64,000 nucleotides of DNA from positions 1-64,000 of the forward strand of contig NZ_OY726395.1 in NCBI RefSeq assembly GCF_963378085.1, in the 5' to 3' direction. The notes below the pieces were generated by a model. That model saw only the letters and a program-made list of their open reading frames with translations, searched no databases and was not told the origin of the DNA. The position numbers were made by a program, and so were the translations under genes. Origin of the DNA: Mycolicibacterium sp. MU0050. GTDB taxonomy: Bacteria > Actinomycetota > Actinomycetes > Mycobacteriales > Mycobacteriaceae. Each line of letters opens with the position of its first letter. Positions within the stretch are counted from its first letter, which is position 1. Shown in pieces: positions 32,786-40,575 of the stretch.

Positions 32786-34003
32786 GTGTTCGTACAACGA
32801 GGTGTTGGCGCACTTGCCGCCGCGATGGCGCTGCTACTGATGGTCGCCGGCTGCGCCGTCACCATGGACGGTGTCGCGATGCCAGACCTCGATGCCACCG
32901 AGAGTGTGCTGGCGCTGGACCCCGGCCATCATCCGACGACGCCGAAGCCCCCACTGGGGGCGGCGGGCCCTGAAGGGCACCTGGTTGAGGCCCGCCGAAT
33001 GGCCGAGGCACTGACACAGCCCTTCCAGGTCGACCCGGATTTGGGCACTGGTGGGGCCATCAGCCGCGGCGATGGTGTCATCGAGGATGCCGTCGCCGTC
33101 GAGAATGTCTTTCCCGCACCCCTTCCTGCGGGCGCCGACCACAACTTCGTTGCCGGGTTCGCCGTCCTCCGTGACAACAAAGGGGTGCAGGAGAAGAGCC
33201 TCCACAACGCCCTGTTGCGATTCGCGACCCCCGAAGATGCCGCCGCCGCAGCCGAAGACATGGCCGGCCGCGTCCGCGGCTCGGTGACTTTTTTTGAGAT
33301 GGACACCTCGTTCGCCGCCTGGCCGGTCGCGATTCCGCGGTATCCGGAGAGCAAAGGCATTGCATTCGAGCTTTACAGCAGCCAGGGAGTGCTCGCGTTA
33401 ACCACGCGCGGACCGTTCATCCTCGGACAATCCACGTTGTCGATCGACGGCTGGGAGGCTGCGGCCGAACTGGTGGCGGACACTCTGGACAAGCAGATCC
33501 CCATGCTCGACGGATTCACCCCGACGCCGGTCGATCAGCTGGCCGAGCTGCCGCTGGATCCGGACGGGGTCCTTGCCCGCACCCTGCCTTTGCCCCCGGA
33601 GATCGACCCGGGAGTGTCAGTGGGAACCTACGGCCCGCACGGTTACCTCACCTACTCCGCCGACCCGGTCCGCGACCAGGAGCTTTTCGAGGAGACCGGC
33701 GTGACCGTGATCGCCAAGTCCGGAGCCACTGTGTACCAGGCCCGTGACGGTGCCGCCGCCGAAAACCTTCTCGATGAATTTGCCGAACGGGCGCGCAATG
33801 AGCTCGGCTTCCGGGACAGCGACGGGGTGGTCGGCTTACCCGAGGCAGTGTGCTTCACCCGGGAGCGAACCTCTGCCACGAGGCGTAACCAGCATTACTG
33901 CCTTGCCACCGCGGACCGCTACCTGATGCAGATCCTCGCCGCCAATCCCTACGCCGCCCGGCAAATGCTGGCCGCCCAATATCTGATGCTCACCGCCGAA
34001 TAG
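32786..34003 (+). CDS. Mycobacterial lipoprotein, DUF7373-like (second of a tandem pair)
   Basis: 405 aa, paralogue of the preceding gene. Signal peptide with lipobox MVAGC, a mature part starting AVTMDGVAMPD, shared blocks ARRMAEAL, TTRGPFILGQ and YGPHGYLTYSADP, and a conserved C-terminal cysteine pair. GTG 32786 is supported by GGAAGGGGG five bases upstream. The 70-bp gap suggests an operon with 31474. The role is unknown; expression at the cell surface is inferred from the lipobox. Confidence 0.82.
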   Translation: MFVQRGVGALAAAMALLLMVAGCAVTMDGVAMPDLDATESVLALDPGHHPTTPKPPLGAAGPEGHLVEARRMAEALTQPFQVDPDLGTGGAISRGDGVIEDAVAVENVFPAPLPAGADHNFVAGFAVLRDNKGVQEKSLHNALLRFATPEDAAAAAEDMAGRVRGSVTFFEMDTSFAAWPVAIPRYPESKGIAFELYSSQGVLALTTRGPFILGQSTLSIDGWEAAAELVADTLDKQIPMLDGFTPTPVDQLAELPLDPDGVLARTLPLPPEIDPGVSVGTYGPHGYLTYSADPVRDQELFEETGVTVIAKSGATVYQARDGAAAENLLDEFAERARNELGFRDSDGVVGLPEAVCFTRERTSATRRNQHYCLATADRYLMQILAANPYAARQMLAAQYLMLTAE

Positions 34004-34189
34004 CCGCGTTGACCCCGGAGGCGGCGGGAGAGCGCCGACGTTTCAGTGCTGAACGCACGGCGCGCATCACCGCTTTTTTGGGTAGCGTGGCCAGCGAGGT
34101 TGAGTTCGCAGCTTCGTCATCGAGGTCCGCGGGGGTCTGACGGTGTCACCGCTAGACAATTCCCCCCACCCCATTCGACGAGGTCTTAC

Positions 34190-35440
34190 GTGAGTATCCA
34201 TTCCGAGGTTCAGCGCATCCCGCCCGCGCTGACCGGTGATCAACTGGCCGACCAGATCGCCACCGAGCTCGGCGGCTCCCTCAATCCGCGCCGCGCCGCG
34301 CTGCAACTGGTGAACCTGATCCAGCGTGACCTGGCCGACTGGGCCATGGTCGTTCTCCCGGACCGGCAGACCGGCGCGATGATGCTGGTGGGTGACGCCG
34401 CGCCGACGGGCGTCCAGGTCGGTCGGGCTTACCTGGTGGGACGCGCGCTGGACCGGGTACTGCGCGCCGGCGGCTTCGAACACATCGAGGGCACCGACCT
34501 GTCCGGTCTGGTGCCCGCCGAACCGTTCCTGCAATCGGCGGCCGAGCTGGTCCCGGCCGAGGTGGTCGGGGTCGGGCTAACGGCCCGCGGGGTCACGTTC
34601 GGCGCGTTGGTGCTGCTGCGCCGGGCCGACGCCGGGTTCACTGTGGCGGAGATCGGTTCGGCGCAGCGCGTCGCCGACCGTGCGGCGCTGGTCTTGGATT
34701 CGGCGCGGATGTATCACGAGCGCATGCACGTCGCGTCGGTGCTGCAGCAGAGTCTGCGGCCGCCGGCGCTGCCCGACATTCCCGGTTTGCGCCTGGCCGC
34801 GTGCTACCGGCCGGCCGCCGAGCACCTCGACATCGGCGGGGACTTCTACGACGTCATAGGTGGCGACGACGACTGGCTGGTTGCGTTCGGCGACGTGTGC
34901 GGCAAGGGCGTCGAGGCGGCGGCGCTGACCGGATTGGCACGCCAAAGCATTCGCACCGCAGCGCATTTCGACCGTGACCCGGCGGCCGTGTTGGGGGTGA
35001 CCAACTCGGTACTGTACAACCCCGCCTCGACGCAGTTTGTGACGGTGCTCTGTGCGCGACTGCGTCCGGACGGAACCGATGTCCAGGTGGATCTGGCCAC
35101 CGCGGGACATACGCCGCCGCTGGTGTTGCGTATCGATGGCCGCGTGGAGGAGGTCGCGGTGTATGGCACGGCCGCCGCCATCGTCGCCGAAGTCCAGTAC
35201 GGCACAACGACTTTCCGCCTTGCCCCCGGTGACACCATGCTGATGTTCACCGATGGTGTCGACGAGGCATGGGGGAGCGCAGGCCAATACGGGCTCGAGC
35301 GATTGCAAAACATGCTGCCCGCCTACGCCGGGGCGCCCCCCGAGGTGGTTTGCGAGGCCGTGGAGCAGGACGTGATGGAGTACCTCGACGGCACTGCCCA
35401 CGACGACATCGCTCTGTTGGCGGTGACGTGCGGACCGTAG
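34190..35440 (+). CDS. GAF-PP2C (SpoIIE/RsbU-type) serine phosphatase
   Basis: Predicted phosphatase acting on an anti-anti-sigma factor. 416 aa from GTG 34190 (GAGG eight bases upstream). The N-terminal GAF-like sensor spans about 1-175. The C-terminal PP2C_SIG domain shows LQQSLRPPALPDIPGLRLAACYRPA, the metal-binding DIGGDFYDV, FGDVCGKGVEAAALT, DLATAGHTPPLVL, LMFTDGVDEAW and HDDIALLAV. No sigma, RsbV or RsbW gene is adjacent. Its 3' end overlaps the cobalamin-binding gene by 13 nt, so the two are probably translated together. Confidence 0.93.
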   Translation: MSIHSEVQRIPPALTGDQLADQIATELGGSLNPRRAALQLVNLIQRDLADWAMVVLPDRQTGAMMLVGDAAPTGVQVGRAYLVGRALDRVLRAGGFEHIEGTDLSGLVPAEPFLQSAAELVPAEVVGVGLTARGVTFGALVLLRRADAGFTVAEIGSAQRVADRAALVLDSARMYHERMHVASVLQQSLRPPALPDIPGLRLAACYRPAAEHLDIGGDFYDVIGGDDDWLVAFGDVCGKGVEAAALTGLARQSIRTAAHFDRDPAAVLGVTNSVLYNPASTQFVTVLCARLRPDGTDVQVDLATAGHTPPLVLRIDGRVEEVAVYGTAAAIVAEVQYGTTTFRLAPGDTMLMFTDGVDEAWGSAGQYGLERLQNMLPAYAGAPPEVVCEAVEQDVMEYLDGTAHDDIALLAVTCGP

Positions 35441-36519
35441 CGGCGGCACCGGTGCTCCGCGAGTACGAGGCGGCGCTGGCCGCCTCCGACCGGGCCCGAG
35501 TCGTGGCGCTCGTCCAACAACTCCTCGACGACGACGTCGCGCCGGTGACGGTGCTGACCGACGTGGTGGCGGCCGCGCAGCGTGCCATCGGTCGGCGGTG
35601 GCAGAGCGGCGAATGGACCGTCGCGCAGGAGCATGCCGCGACCGCGATGTCCATGGCCGCCACCGAGGTCGTCACCCAACGCGCGGCCGACGTGCCGGTG
35701 ACCCGCGGCCACGTCCTGGTGACCTGCGCCGAGCGGGAGTGGCATTGGCTGCCCGCGGCCATCATCGGCTGCGTGCTGCGCGGCGCGGGTTGGCGGGTGA
35801 CGCCCCTGGGACCGGCGACGGCCCCGCTGCGGCTCAGCCAATACATCCAGGACGTCGGCCCCGAGGCGGTGGCCGTCAGCTGCTCGGTGTTGGGAGCGCT
35901 ACCCACCACCCGGCGATTCATCGAGGCCAGCACCTCCGCGGGGGTCCCCGTGGTGGTCGACGGGCCGGCGTTCGGCACGGACACCATCCGCGCGCAGGCC
36001 CTCGGCGCGACCGCGTGGGCACCGGACGCCGCGGGCGCATTGACGGCGATGGACACCCTGCCGGTGGTGGTCTCGGCTGTGCCGCCGCTGCCGCAGGCAC
36101 CGGCCCAGGAGCAGCGGGCACTCGAGCTGGCGCACGCGGACCTGATCGACCGGGTGGTGCGACGGTGGAGCATAACCGGCGGCGCGGCAGGGGATCCCGC
36201 GCAGACGGCCCTGCGGGCGGTGGCCCGGGACGCGGTGCCCCAAACCCTTCATGCCGTCGCGGCCGCACTGCTGACGGGGGATGTGCGGCCGGTGTCGGAG
36301 ACGGCGCAGTGGATGGGCGACCTGTTGGCGCACCGCGAGGTCGACTCCGAGGTTGCCGTGCGGGAACTCGCATCGGTGTTGGGTGCGGTGTTGGTGGACT
36401 ATCCGCTCAGTGCGGACCTGGTGGCCGAGCATTTTCGGCCGGCGCCCCAATGTCCCGACAACGTCGTAGAATTCGCTGAGCGCACCGAAACGGCCTCTCG
36501 ACGAAAGGTTCCGCGATGA
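35428..36519 (+). CDS. Cobalamin-binding protein with CarH-type photoreceptor motifs
   Basis: 363 aa. The N-terminal helical domain contains W58-x9-E68-H69, the capping signature of CarH/LitR AdoCbl photoreceptors. The following Rossmann-like B12 domain has E104-W-H106-x2-P, then exactly 41 residues to S151, and DGPAF at 178-182, fitting ExHx2G-x41-SxV-x24-28-GG with small deviations. His106 would be the lower cobalt ligand. There is no MerR DNA-binding domain; the C-terminal 150 residues look helical and are not recognised. GTG 35428 overlaps the PP2C gene and ATGA overlaps the next gene, so three genes form a tight operon. A role in light or B12 control of the phosphatase is inference. Confidence 0.8.
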   Translation: MRTVAAAPVLREYEAALAASDRARVVALVQQLLDDDVAPVTVLTDVVAAAQRAIGRRWQSGEWTVAQEHAATAMSMAATEVVTQRAADVPVTRGHVLVTCAEREWHWLPAAIIGCVLRGAGWRVTPLGPATAPLRLSQYIQDVGPEAVAVSCSVLGALPTTRRFIEASTSAGVPVVVDGPAFGTDTIRAQALGATAWAPDAAGALTAMDTLPVVVSAVPPLPQAPAQEQRALELAHADLIDRVVRRWSITGGAAGDPAQTALRAVARDAVPQTLHAVAAALLTGDVRPVSETAQWMGDLLAHREVDSEVAVRELASVLGAVLVDYPLSADLVAEHFRPAPQCPDNVVEFAERTETASRRKVPR

Positions 36520-36947
36520 GCGCACCGGACGACTGGAATACCAAGATCATCGAGGAGTTCCGCGCCAACGCCGGCCGCGTCGGCGGGAACTTCGAAGGCG
36601 CCCCAATGGTGTTGGTACATCACACCGGCCGCAAGAGCGGTAGGCAGACCGTCACACCCATGATGTACCTGCCCGACGACGACAACCCCGACACCATCTA
36701 CGTGTTCGCCTCGAAGGCCGGAGCGCCCACCAATCCCGCCTGGTACTACAACCTGACGGCCGCCGGAACCGCGCAGGTCGAGGTCGGCACCGAGACGTAC
36801 ACCGTCGCCGTCTCCGAGATCACCGGAGACGCCCGCGACCGGATCTACCGCGAACAAGCGCAGCGTTATCCCGGTTTCGCCGAGTACGAACGAAAGACTG
36901 CCGGCGTCCGCACCATCCCGGTACTCGCCCTCACGCGTTCGGCGTAG
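36516..36947 (+). CDS. Deazaflavin (F420)-dependent nitroreductase family protein
   Basis: 143-aa Ddn/FDOR-A-type split beta-barrel protein. Motifs GAPMVLVHHTGRKSGRQTVTPMMYL (F420 phosphate-binding region), ASKAGAPTNPAWYYNL and the C-terminal RTIPVLAL are characteristic. Such enzymes use reduced cofactor F420 to reduce quinones or nitro compounds. ATG overlaps the previous stop (ATGA), coupling it to the cobalamin-binding protein. Substrate unknown. Confidence 0.93.
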   Translation: MSAPDDWNTKIIEEFRANAGRVGGNFEGAPMVLVHHTGRKSGRQTVTPMMYLPDDDNPDTIYVFASKAGAPTNPAWYYNLTAAGTAQVEVGTETYTVAVSEITGDARDRIYREQAQRYPGFAEYERKTAGVRTIPVLALTRSA

Positions 36948-37006
36948 CTGCACCCGCGCCCGAAAGGGGCGACGGGCACCGGAAACCGGCGTCGGACGTC
37001 AGTGAA

Positions 37007-37753
37007 TCACCGCGCGGCGTTGCCCACCGGTTGACTCTCGACCCACCGGCGGGCTTCCTTGGCGGCTCGCGCCAGCGCACGCCCTTCGCCGAAGTACGAC
37101 ACGACCGCGCCCACCGCGGGCAGCATCCCCAGATAACGGAAGGGGGCGCTGGGTTGCGGACGTTTGGCGATCTCGTCGCCGATGGCGTCGAACAGTCCCA
37201 CCAGTCGCCAGAGCGCCTTCGCGATACCCACTGGGGTTCGCGATATCGGTTCGGTCGGTTCATGCTCGCCTCCGTCCTCGGAGAGATCCCGGCCGCACAG
37301 GACCTCGGCGAGCATGCGCGCTTGGGTGTCCAGATCGGTGACGCCGAGTTCGCGGGCCACGGCGCACAGCACGATCGCCTGGTTGACGAACCCCAGTAGG
37401 TCTTGAATGGGCAGACCCCGCGCGACGGCGCCGAGCACCCCGGGGAAGGCCACCACCACGGTGTTCAGCGCGCCGACGCGTCGAACCCACCAGCGGATGC
37501 GCGCGTCGGTGTCGAGGTCGTCCCATCCGGGAGTGCCGGGGACGTCGGCGGCGTTGAGGACCCAGGAAACCCCGTCGGCAACGGTGTCCAGGGGCCCGCC
37601 GGCGAAGTCGATGTCGCGCTGCTTCAAGCCCAGCGGGTCGGTGCCCCACAAGACGTCGAGCAGCGGGTTGATGATGCGAACCGCGCGACCCAGCGTGTCT
37701 TCGACATCGGAATCGCGGATCGTCACGGTCGGGGTCGGCAATAGGTTCACCAC
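37007..37753 (-). CDS. Hypothetical protein, alpha-helical
   Basis: About 248 aa. Begins MVNLLPTPTVTIRDSDVEDTLGRAVRIINPLLDVLWGTDPLG. Amphipathic helices and two moderately hydrophobic stretches (VGALNTVVVAFPGVLGAVARGL and FRYLGMLPAVGAVVSYFG) suggest membrane association, but no clear signal peptide. I do not recognise the family. GTG 37753 (or 37750) is preferred over a TTG ten codons upstream because GGGGA lies nine bases before it. Convergent with the F420 oxidoreductase. Confidence 0.6.
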   Translation of the reverse strand: MVNLLPTPTVTIRDSDVEDTLGRAVRIINPLLDVLWGTDPLGLKQRDIDFAGGPLDTVADGVSWVLNAADVPGTPGWDDLDTDARIRWWVRRVGALNTVVVAFPGVLGAVARGLPIQDLLGFVNQAIVLCAVARELGVTDLDTQARMLAEVLCGRDLSEDGGEHEPTEPISRTPVGIAKALWRLVGLFDAIGDEIAKRPQPSAPFRYLGMLPAVGAVVSYFGEGRALARAAKEARRWVESQPVGNAAR

Positions 37754-37880
37754 CTCATGATGTCCCCAGCGGGTGGTACGCAAACCACGAGGTCCTCAGC
37801 TCGGGGGCGTCCTGCTCTGGCCGCAGCTGTGAGATGCGCCCAGCGGGTTCCACATCGACGACACCTCGGCGTGCCTCCGG

Positions 37881-38090
37881 GTGCTCGACGGTAAGGCGAC
37901 GGTCACGCCGGGTCCCAACGCGGAACCCAGCGATGTCACCGTGCGCTGCGCAGCCCCCACCATCGCCGCGATCGTCGGGCGCGCCCTCACCATCGAAGCT
38001 GCGCTGAGCGACGGCAAGTTCGATGTCTCCGGAGACCCCGCGGCTGTCGCGGCGCTGCTCGAGTTGATCGAGCGGATGCTGGCGCGCTGA
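37881..38090 (+). CDS. Short SCP2/HxlR-C-terminal-like protein, possibly a gene fragment
   Basis: 69 codons from GTG 37881. The frame is open back to a stop at 37830-37832, reading GFHIDDTSACLRVLDGKATVTPGP, then DVTVRCAAPTIAAIVGRALTIEAAL and FDVSGDPAAVAALLELI. This resembles the sterol-carrier-like C-terminal half of some HxlR-type regulators, without any DNA-binding half. No ribosome-binding site is visible. It may be a decayed remnant. Confidence 0.4.
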   Translation: MLDGKATVTPGPNAEPSDVTVRCAAPTIAAIVGRALTIEAALSDGKFDVSGDPAAVAALLELIERMLAR

Positions 38091-38268
38091 TTGCCGCTGC
38101 GCTGCGGCGCGAGCTGCGCGTGGTCAGGCAGGGCTGAAGGCGGCGCGGCACGCGGCGAAGAGCCCGGTGACGGCCACCCGATTCGGGCCAGGTTTCTCAC
38201 AATTCTTTAATGTGTGGGTCCCGTCCCGGGTCCGGGTCTTGTCGGTGAGTCGAACTAGTGTTCGAAGT

Positions 38269-40074
38269 ATGGGTAGGGATGCGTTCAGCGACCGGGACAC
38301 GGTGCTGACGTGTCTGGCCGAACTCGAAGCCACCCACGCCCGCCTGGAGCAGTGCTCCTTGGACGGCTTCACCGGCGAAGAACTGCTCGCCGTACTACGG
38401 CGCCGGGAGGTGCTGGCCCGCCGCGCCCCCGTGGTCGACCACCGCATCGTGGCCCGCCTGGTCGCCGACGGCAACCCCGGCGCCCTGGGCGCCACCACCG
38501 TGGCCGAGGCCCTGACCGAACACCTGCGCATCAGCCGCGGCCAAGCACGGCGCCGCGTCACCGAAGCCGCCCAACTGGGCCCGCGCACCAGCCTCACCGG
38601 CCAACCCCTACCCCCGCTGCTCCCCACCCTGGCCGCCGCCCAAGCCGCCGGACAGATCGGGCCCGAACACCTCGACATCGCCCGCAAGGCCTACGCCAAA
38701 ATCCCCGCCGCCGTGCCCGCCGACCTCCGCGCCACCGCCGAAGCCGACCTGGCCGCCATGGCCACCCGCTTCGGCCCCGCCGCCTTCGCCAAACTCGCCG
38801 AACACCTGCTGACCGTCCTGGATCCCGACGGCGACGTCACCGACCGCGACCGCCGCGCCCAACGCCGCGCCCGCCTAGGCCGCCAACGCCCCGACGGCAT
38901 GTCCACCCTGCACGCACTCATCACCCCCGAACTGCGCGCCACCCTGGAACCGATCTTCGCCAAACTCGCCGCACCGGGCATGTGCAACCCCGCCGACGAA
39001 CACCCCTGCCTGACCGGCACCCCCACCGAAACCCACATCCTCGCCGACGACCGCACCCCCGACCAACGCCACCATGACGCCCTGACCGCCATGAGCCGCG
39101 CCCTGCTGGCCTGCGGCGACCTCGGCCAACTCAACGGCCTCCCCGTCACCGTCATCGTCACCACCACCCTGGCCGAACTACACACCGCCGCCGGCGAACC
39201 CGAACCCGCCGCATCGGCGACCAACACCGCAGCGCCACAACGAAAACCGTTGACCGGCAAAGCGCTCACCGCCGGCGGCACCATACTGCCCATCAGCGAC
39301 CTGCTCCGCATGGCCAGCCACGCCTACCACTACCTGACCATCTTCGACGACACCACCGGCCGCCCCCTATGGCTCGGGCGCACCAAACGCCTGGCCACCG
39401 CCGACCAACGCATCGTCCTACACGCCCGCGACCACGGCTGCACCCGCCCCGGCTGCACCACCGCCGGCTACCACACCCAAGTCCACCACCTACGCGACTG
39501 GGCCCACGACGGCCCCACCGACATCAACAACCTCGCCCTGGCCTGCGGCCCCGACAACCGCATGGCCACCACCGAAAACTGGACCACCCAACTCAACAAC
39601 ACCGGCCGCGTCGAATGGATCCCACCCCCACCCCTAGAACGCGGCCAACCCCGCACCAACCCCTACCACTTCATCGAAGACCTCATCGACTACCACCACA
39701 CCAACACCGCACCACTGGGGAGTCCGCCCCACACCAACTCAGAGCCCAACGCAGTCAGCGGGGCCGACGACAACCTCACCGCACACAGCAGAGCCAGCGA
39801 CAACCTGACTGACGCTGACCCCGTCAACGACAACCAGGCCGGCGATGACGACGCCGCCGCTGACCCGAACCCAGGCTCGACCGACCTCGACACCCCGAAT
39901 GACCCACTGCCCGAACCCGATTACTTCTGGGACGACGGACCCCTACCCGGCGAACCCGGATACGACGAACTCCTCGAAGCCCATCACCGCGCCTACGAGA
40001 CCATGGACCTACAAGCCCTCGACCCCGACTACGAACACCTCCCCTGGGTATACCTGACCTCCCAGAAGCCATAG
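38269..40074 (+). CDS. DUF222/HNH endonuclease family protein (13E12-repeat type)
   Basis: 601 aa. The N-terminal DUF222 domain (about 10-330) is followed by an HNH endonuclease core: HARDHGCTRPGCTTAGYHTQVHHLRDWAHDGPTDINNLALACGPDN, with zinc-binding cysteines and HNH histidines/asparagine. The C-terminus is acidic and low in complexity. These multicopy genes (REP13E12-like) are typical of mycobacteria and often serve as mobile-element targets; their natural function is unclear. Codon use is unusually C-rich, unlike its neighbours. ATG 38269 lies 7 nt after TAGTGT, a possible -10 for a leaderless transcript. Confidence 0.9.
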   Translation: MGRDAFSDRDTVLTCLAELEATHARLEQCSLDGFTGEELLAVLRRREVLARRAPVVDHRIVARLVADGNPGALGATTVAEALTEHLRISRGQARRRVTEAAQLGPRTSLTGQPLPPLLPTLAAAQAAGQIGPEHLDIARKAYAKIPAAVPADLRATAEADLAAMATRFGPAAFAKLAEHLLTVLDPDGDVTDRDRRAQRRARLGRQRPDGMSTLHALITPELRATLEPIFAKLAAPGMCNPADEHPCLTGTPTETHILADDRTPDQRHHDALTAMSRALLACGDLGQLNGLPVTVIVTTTLAELHTAAGEPEPAASATNTAAPQRKPLTGKALTAGGTILPISDLLRMASHAYHYLTIFDDTTGRPLWLGRTKRLATADQRIVLHARDHGCTRPGCTTAGYHTQVHHLRDWAHDGPTDINNLALACGPDNRMATTENWTTQLNNTGRVEWIPPPPLERGQPRTNPYHFIEDLIDYHHTNTAPLGSPPHTNSEPNAVSGADDNLTAHSRASDNLTDADPVNDNQAGDDDAAADPNPGSTDLDTPNDPLPEPDYFWDDGPLPGEPGYDELLEAHHRAYETMDLQALDPDYEHLPWVYLTSQKP

Positions 40075-40294
40075 GGATCGGCGCGGGTAGCCCGCCCTGA
40101 CATGGGCCGGGACGGGCACCCCGAGCACAGAAGGGCATCGCCGCCTCCACCCTGGCCTGGCGCGGTGAGTCTGTCGCCCGCAGCGCAGCCAGGCCGCTGC
40201 ATAAGGGAAGCGGACCGCCAAACAAGGGACGGCAAGCCCTCAGCAGCGGGGAAGTGGGCTGTTACGCGGGGCAATCAGGCCGCTACAGGAAAAG

Positions 40295-40447
40295 TCAGGC
40301 CGCCAACACAAGAATTACGGCAAGCACCAACAGCACCACCGCTGCAACACCGGCAACGGCCAGCGCGATCGCCTTCCCGCGATTGTTACGGACCCAGATG
40401 CGGGTGGACGGCACAGTGATGTAGATACGGGGCTCCGCGCTGACCAT
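40295..40447 (-). CDS. 50-residue single-pass membrane protein
   Basis: Small ORF with a perfect ribosome-binding site, GAGGAGGATCG directly before ATG 40447. The product has a polar N-terminus MVSAEPRIYITVPSTRIWVR, a basic NNRGK, and a C-terminal transmembrane helix (AIALAVAGVAAVVLLVLAVILVL). No family recognised. It lies between the DUF222 gene and the acyltransferase; the next ~220 bp to the left (40075-40294) show nothing else I can support. Confidence 0.7.
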   Translation of the reverse strand: MVSAEPRIYITVPSTRIWVRNNRGKAIALAVAGVAAVVLLVLAVILVLAA

Positions 40448-40575
40448 CGATCCTCCTCAGGCCGCCGCCACGGACGTCGACGGCGATACAGCCACCGTAG
40501 CCACTATCCGGGCGAGGCACCGCCCGCGGCCACCTCACCACGAGAGCCGGGGCCCATGGAAAGCTCTCGGCCACC

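Noticed and set aside
35428..36519. A methionine-synthase-type B12 enzyme rather than a photoreceptor-like protein
   Set aside because: There is no DxHxxG with catalytic domains for methyl transfer, while W-x9-EH is specific to the CarH/LitR helical cap; however, light function remains inference.
38310..39077. Arg/Pro-rich alternative frames within the DUF222 gene
   Set aside because: Low-complexity shadows of a C-rich coding sequence; no start signals or similarity.
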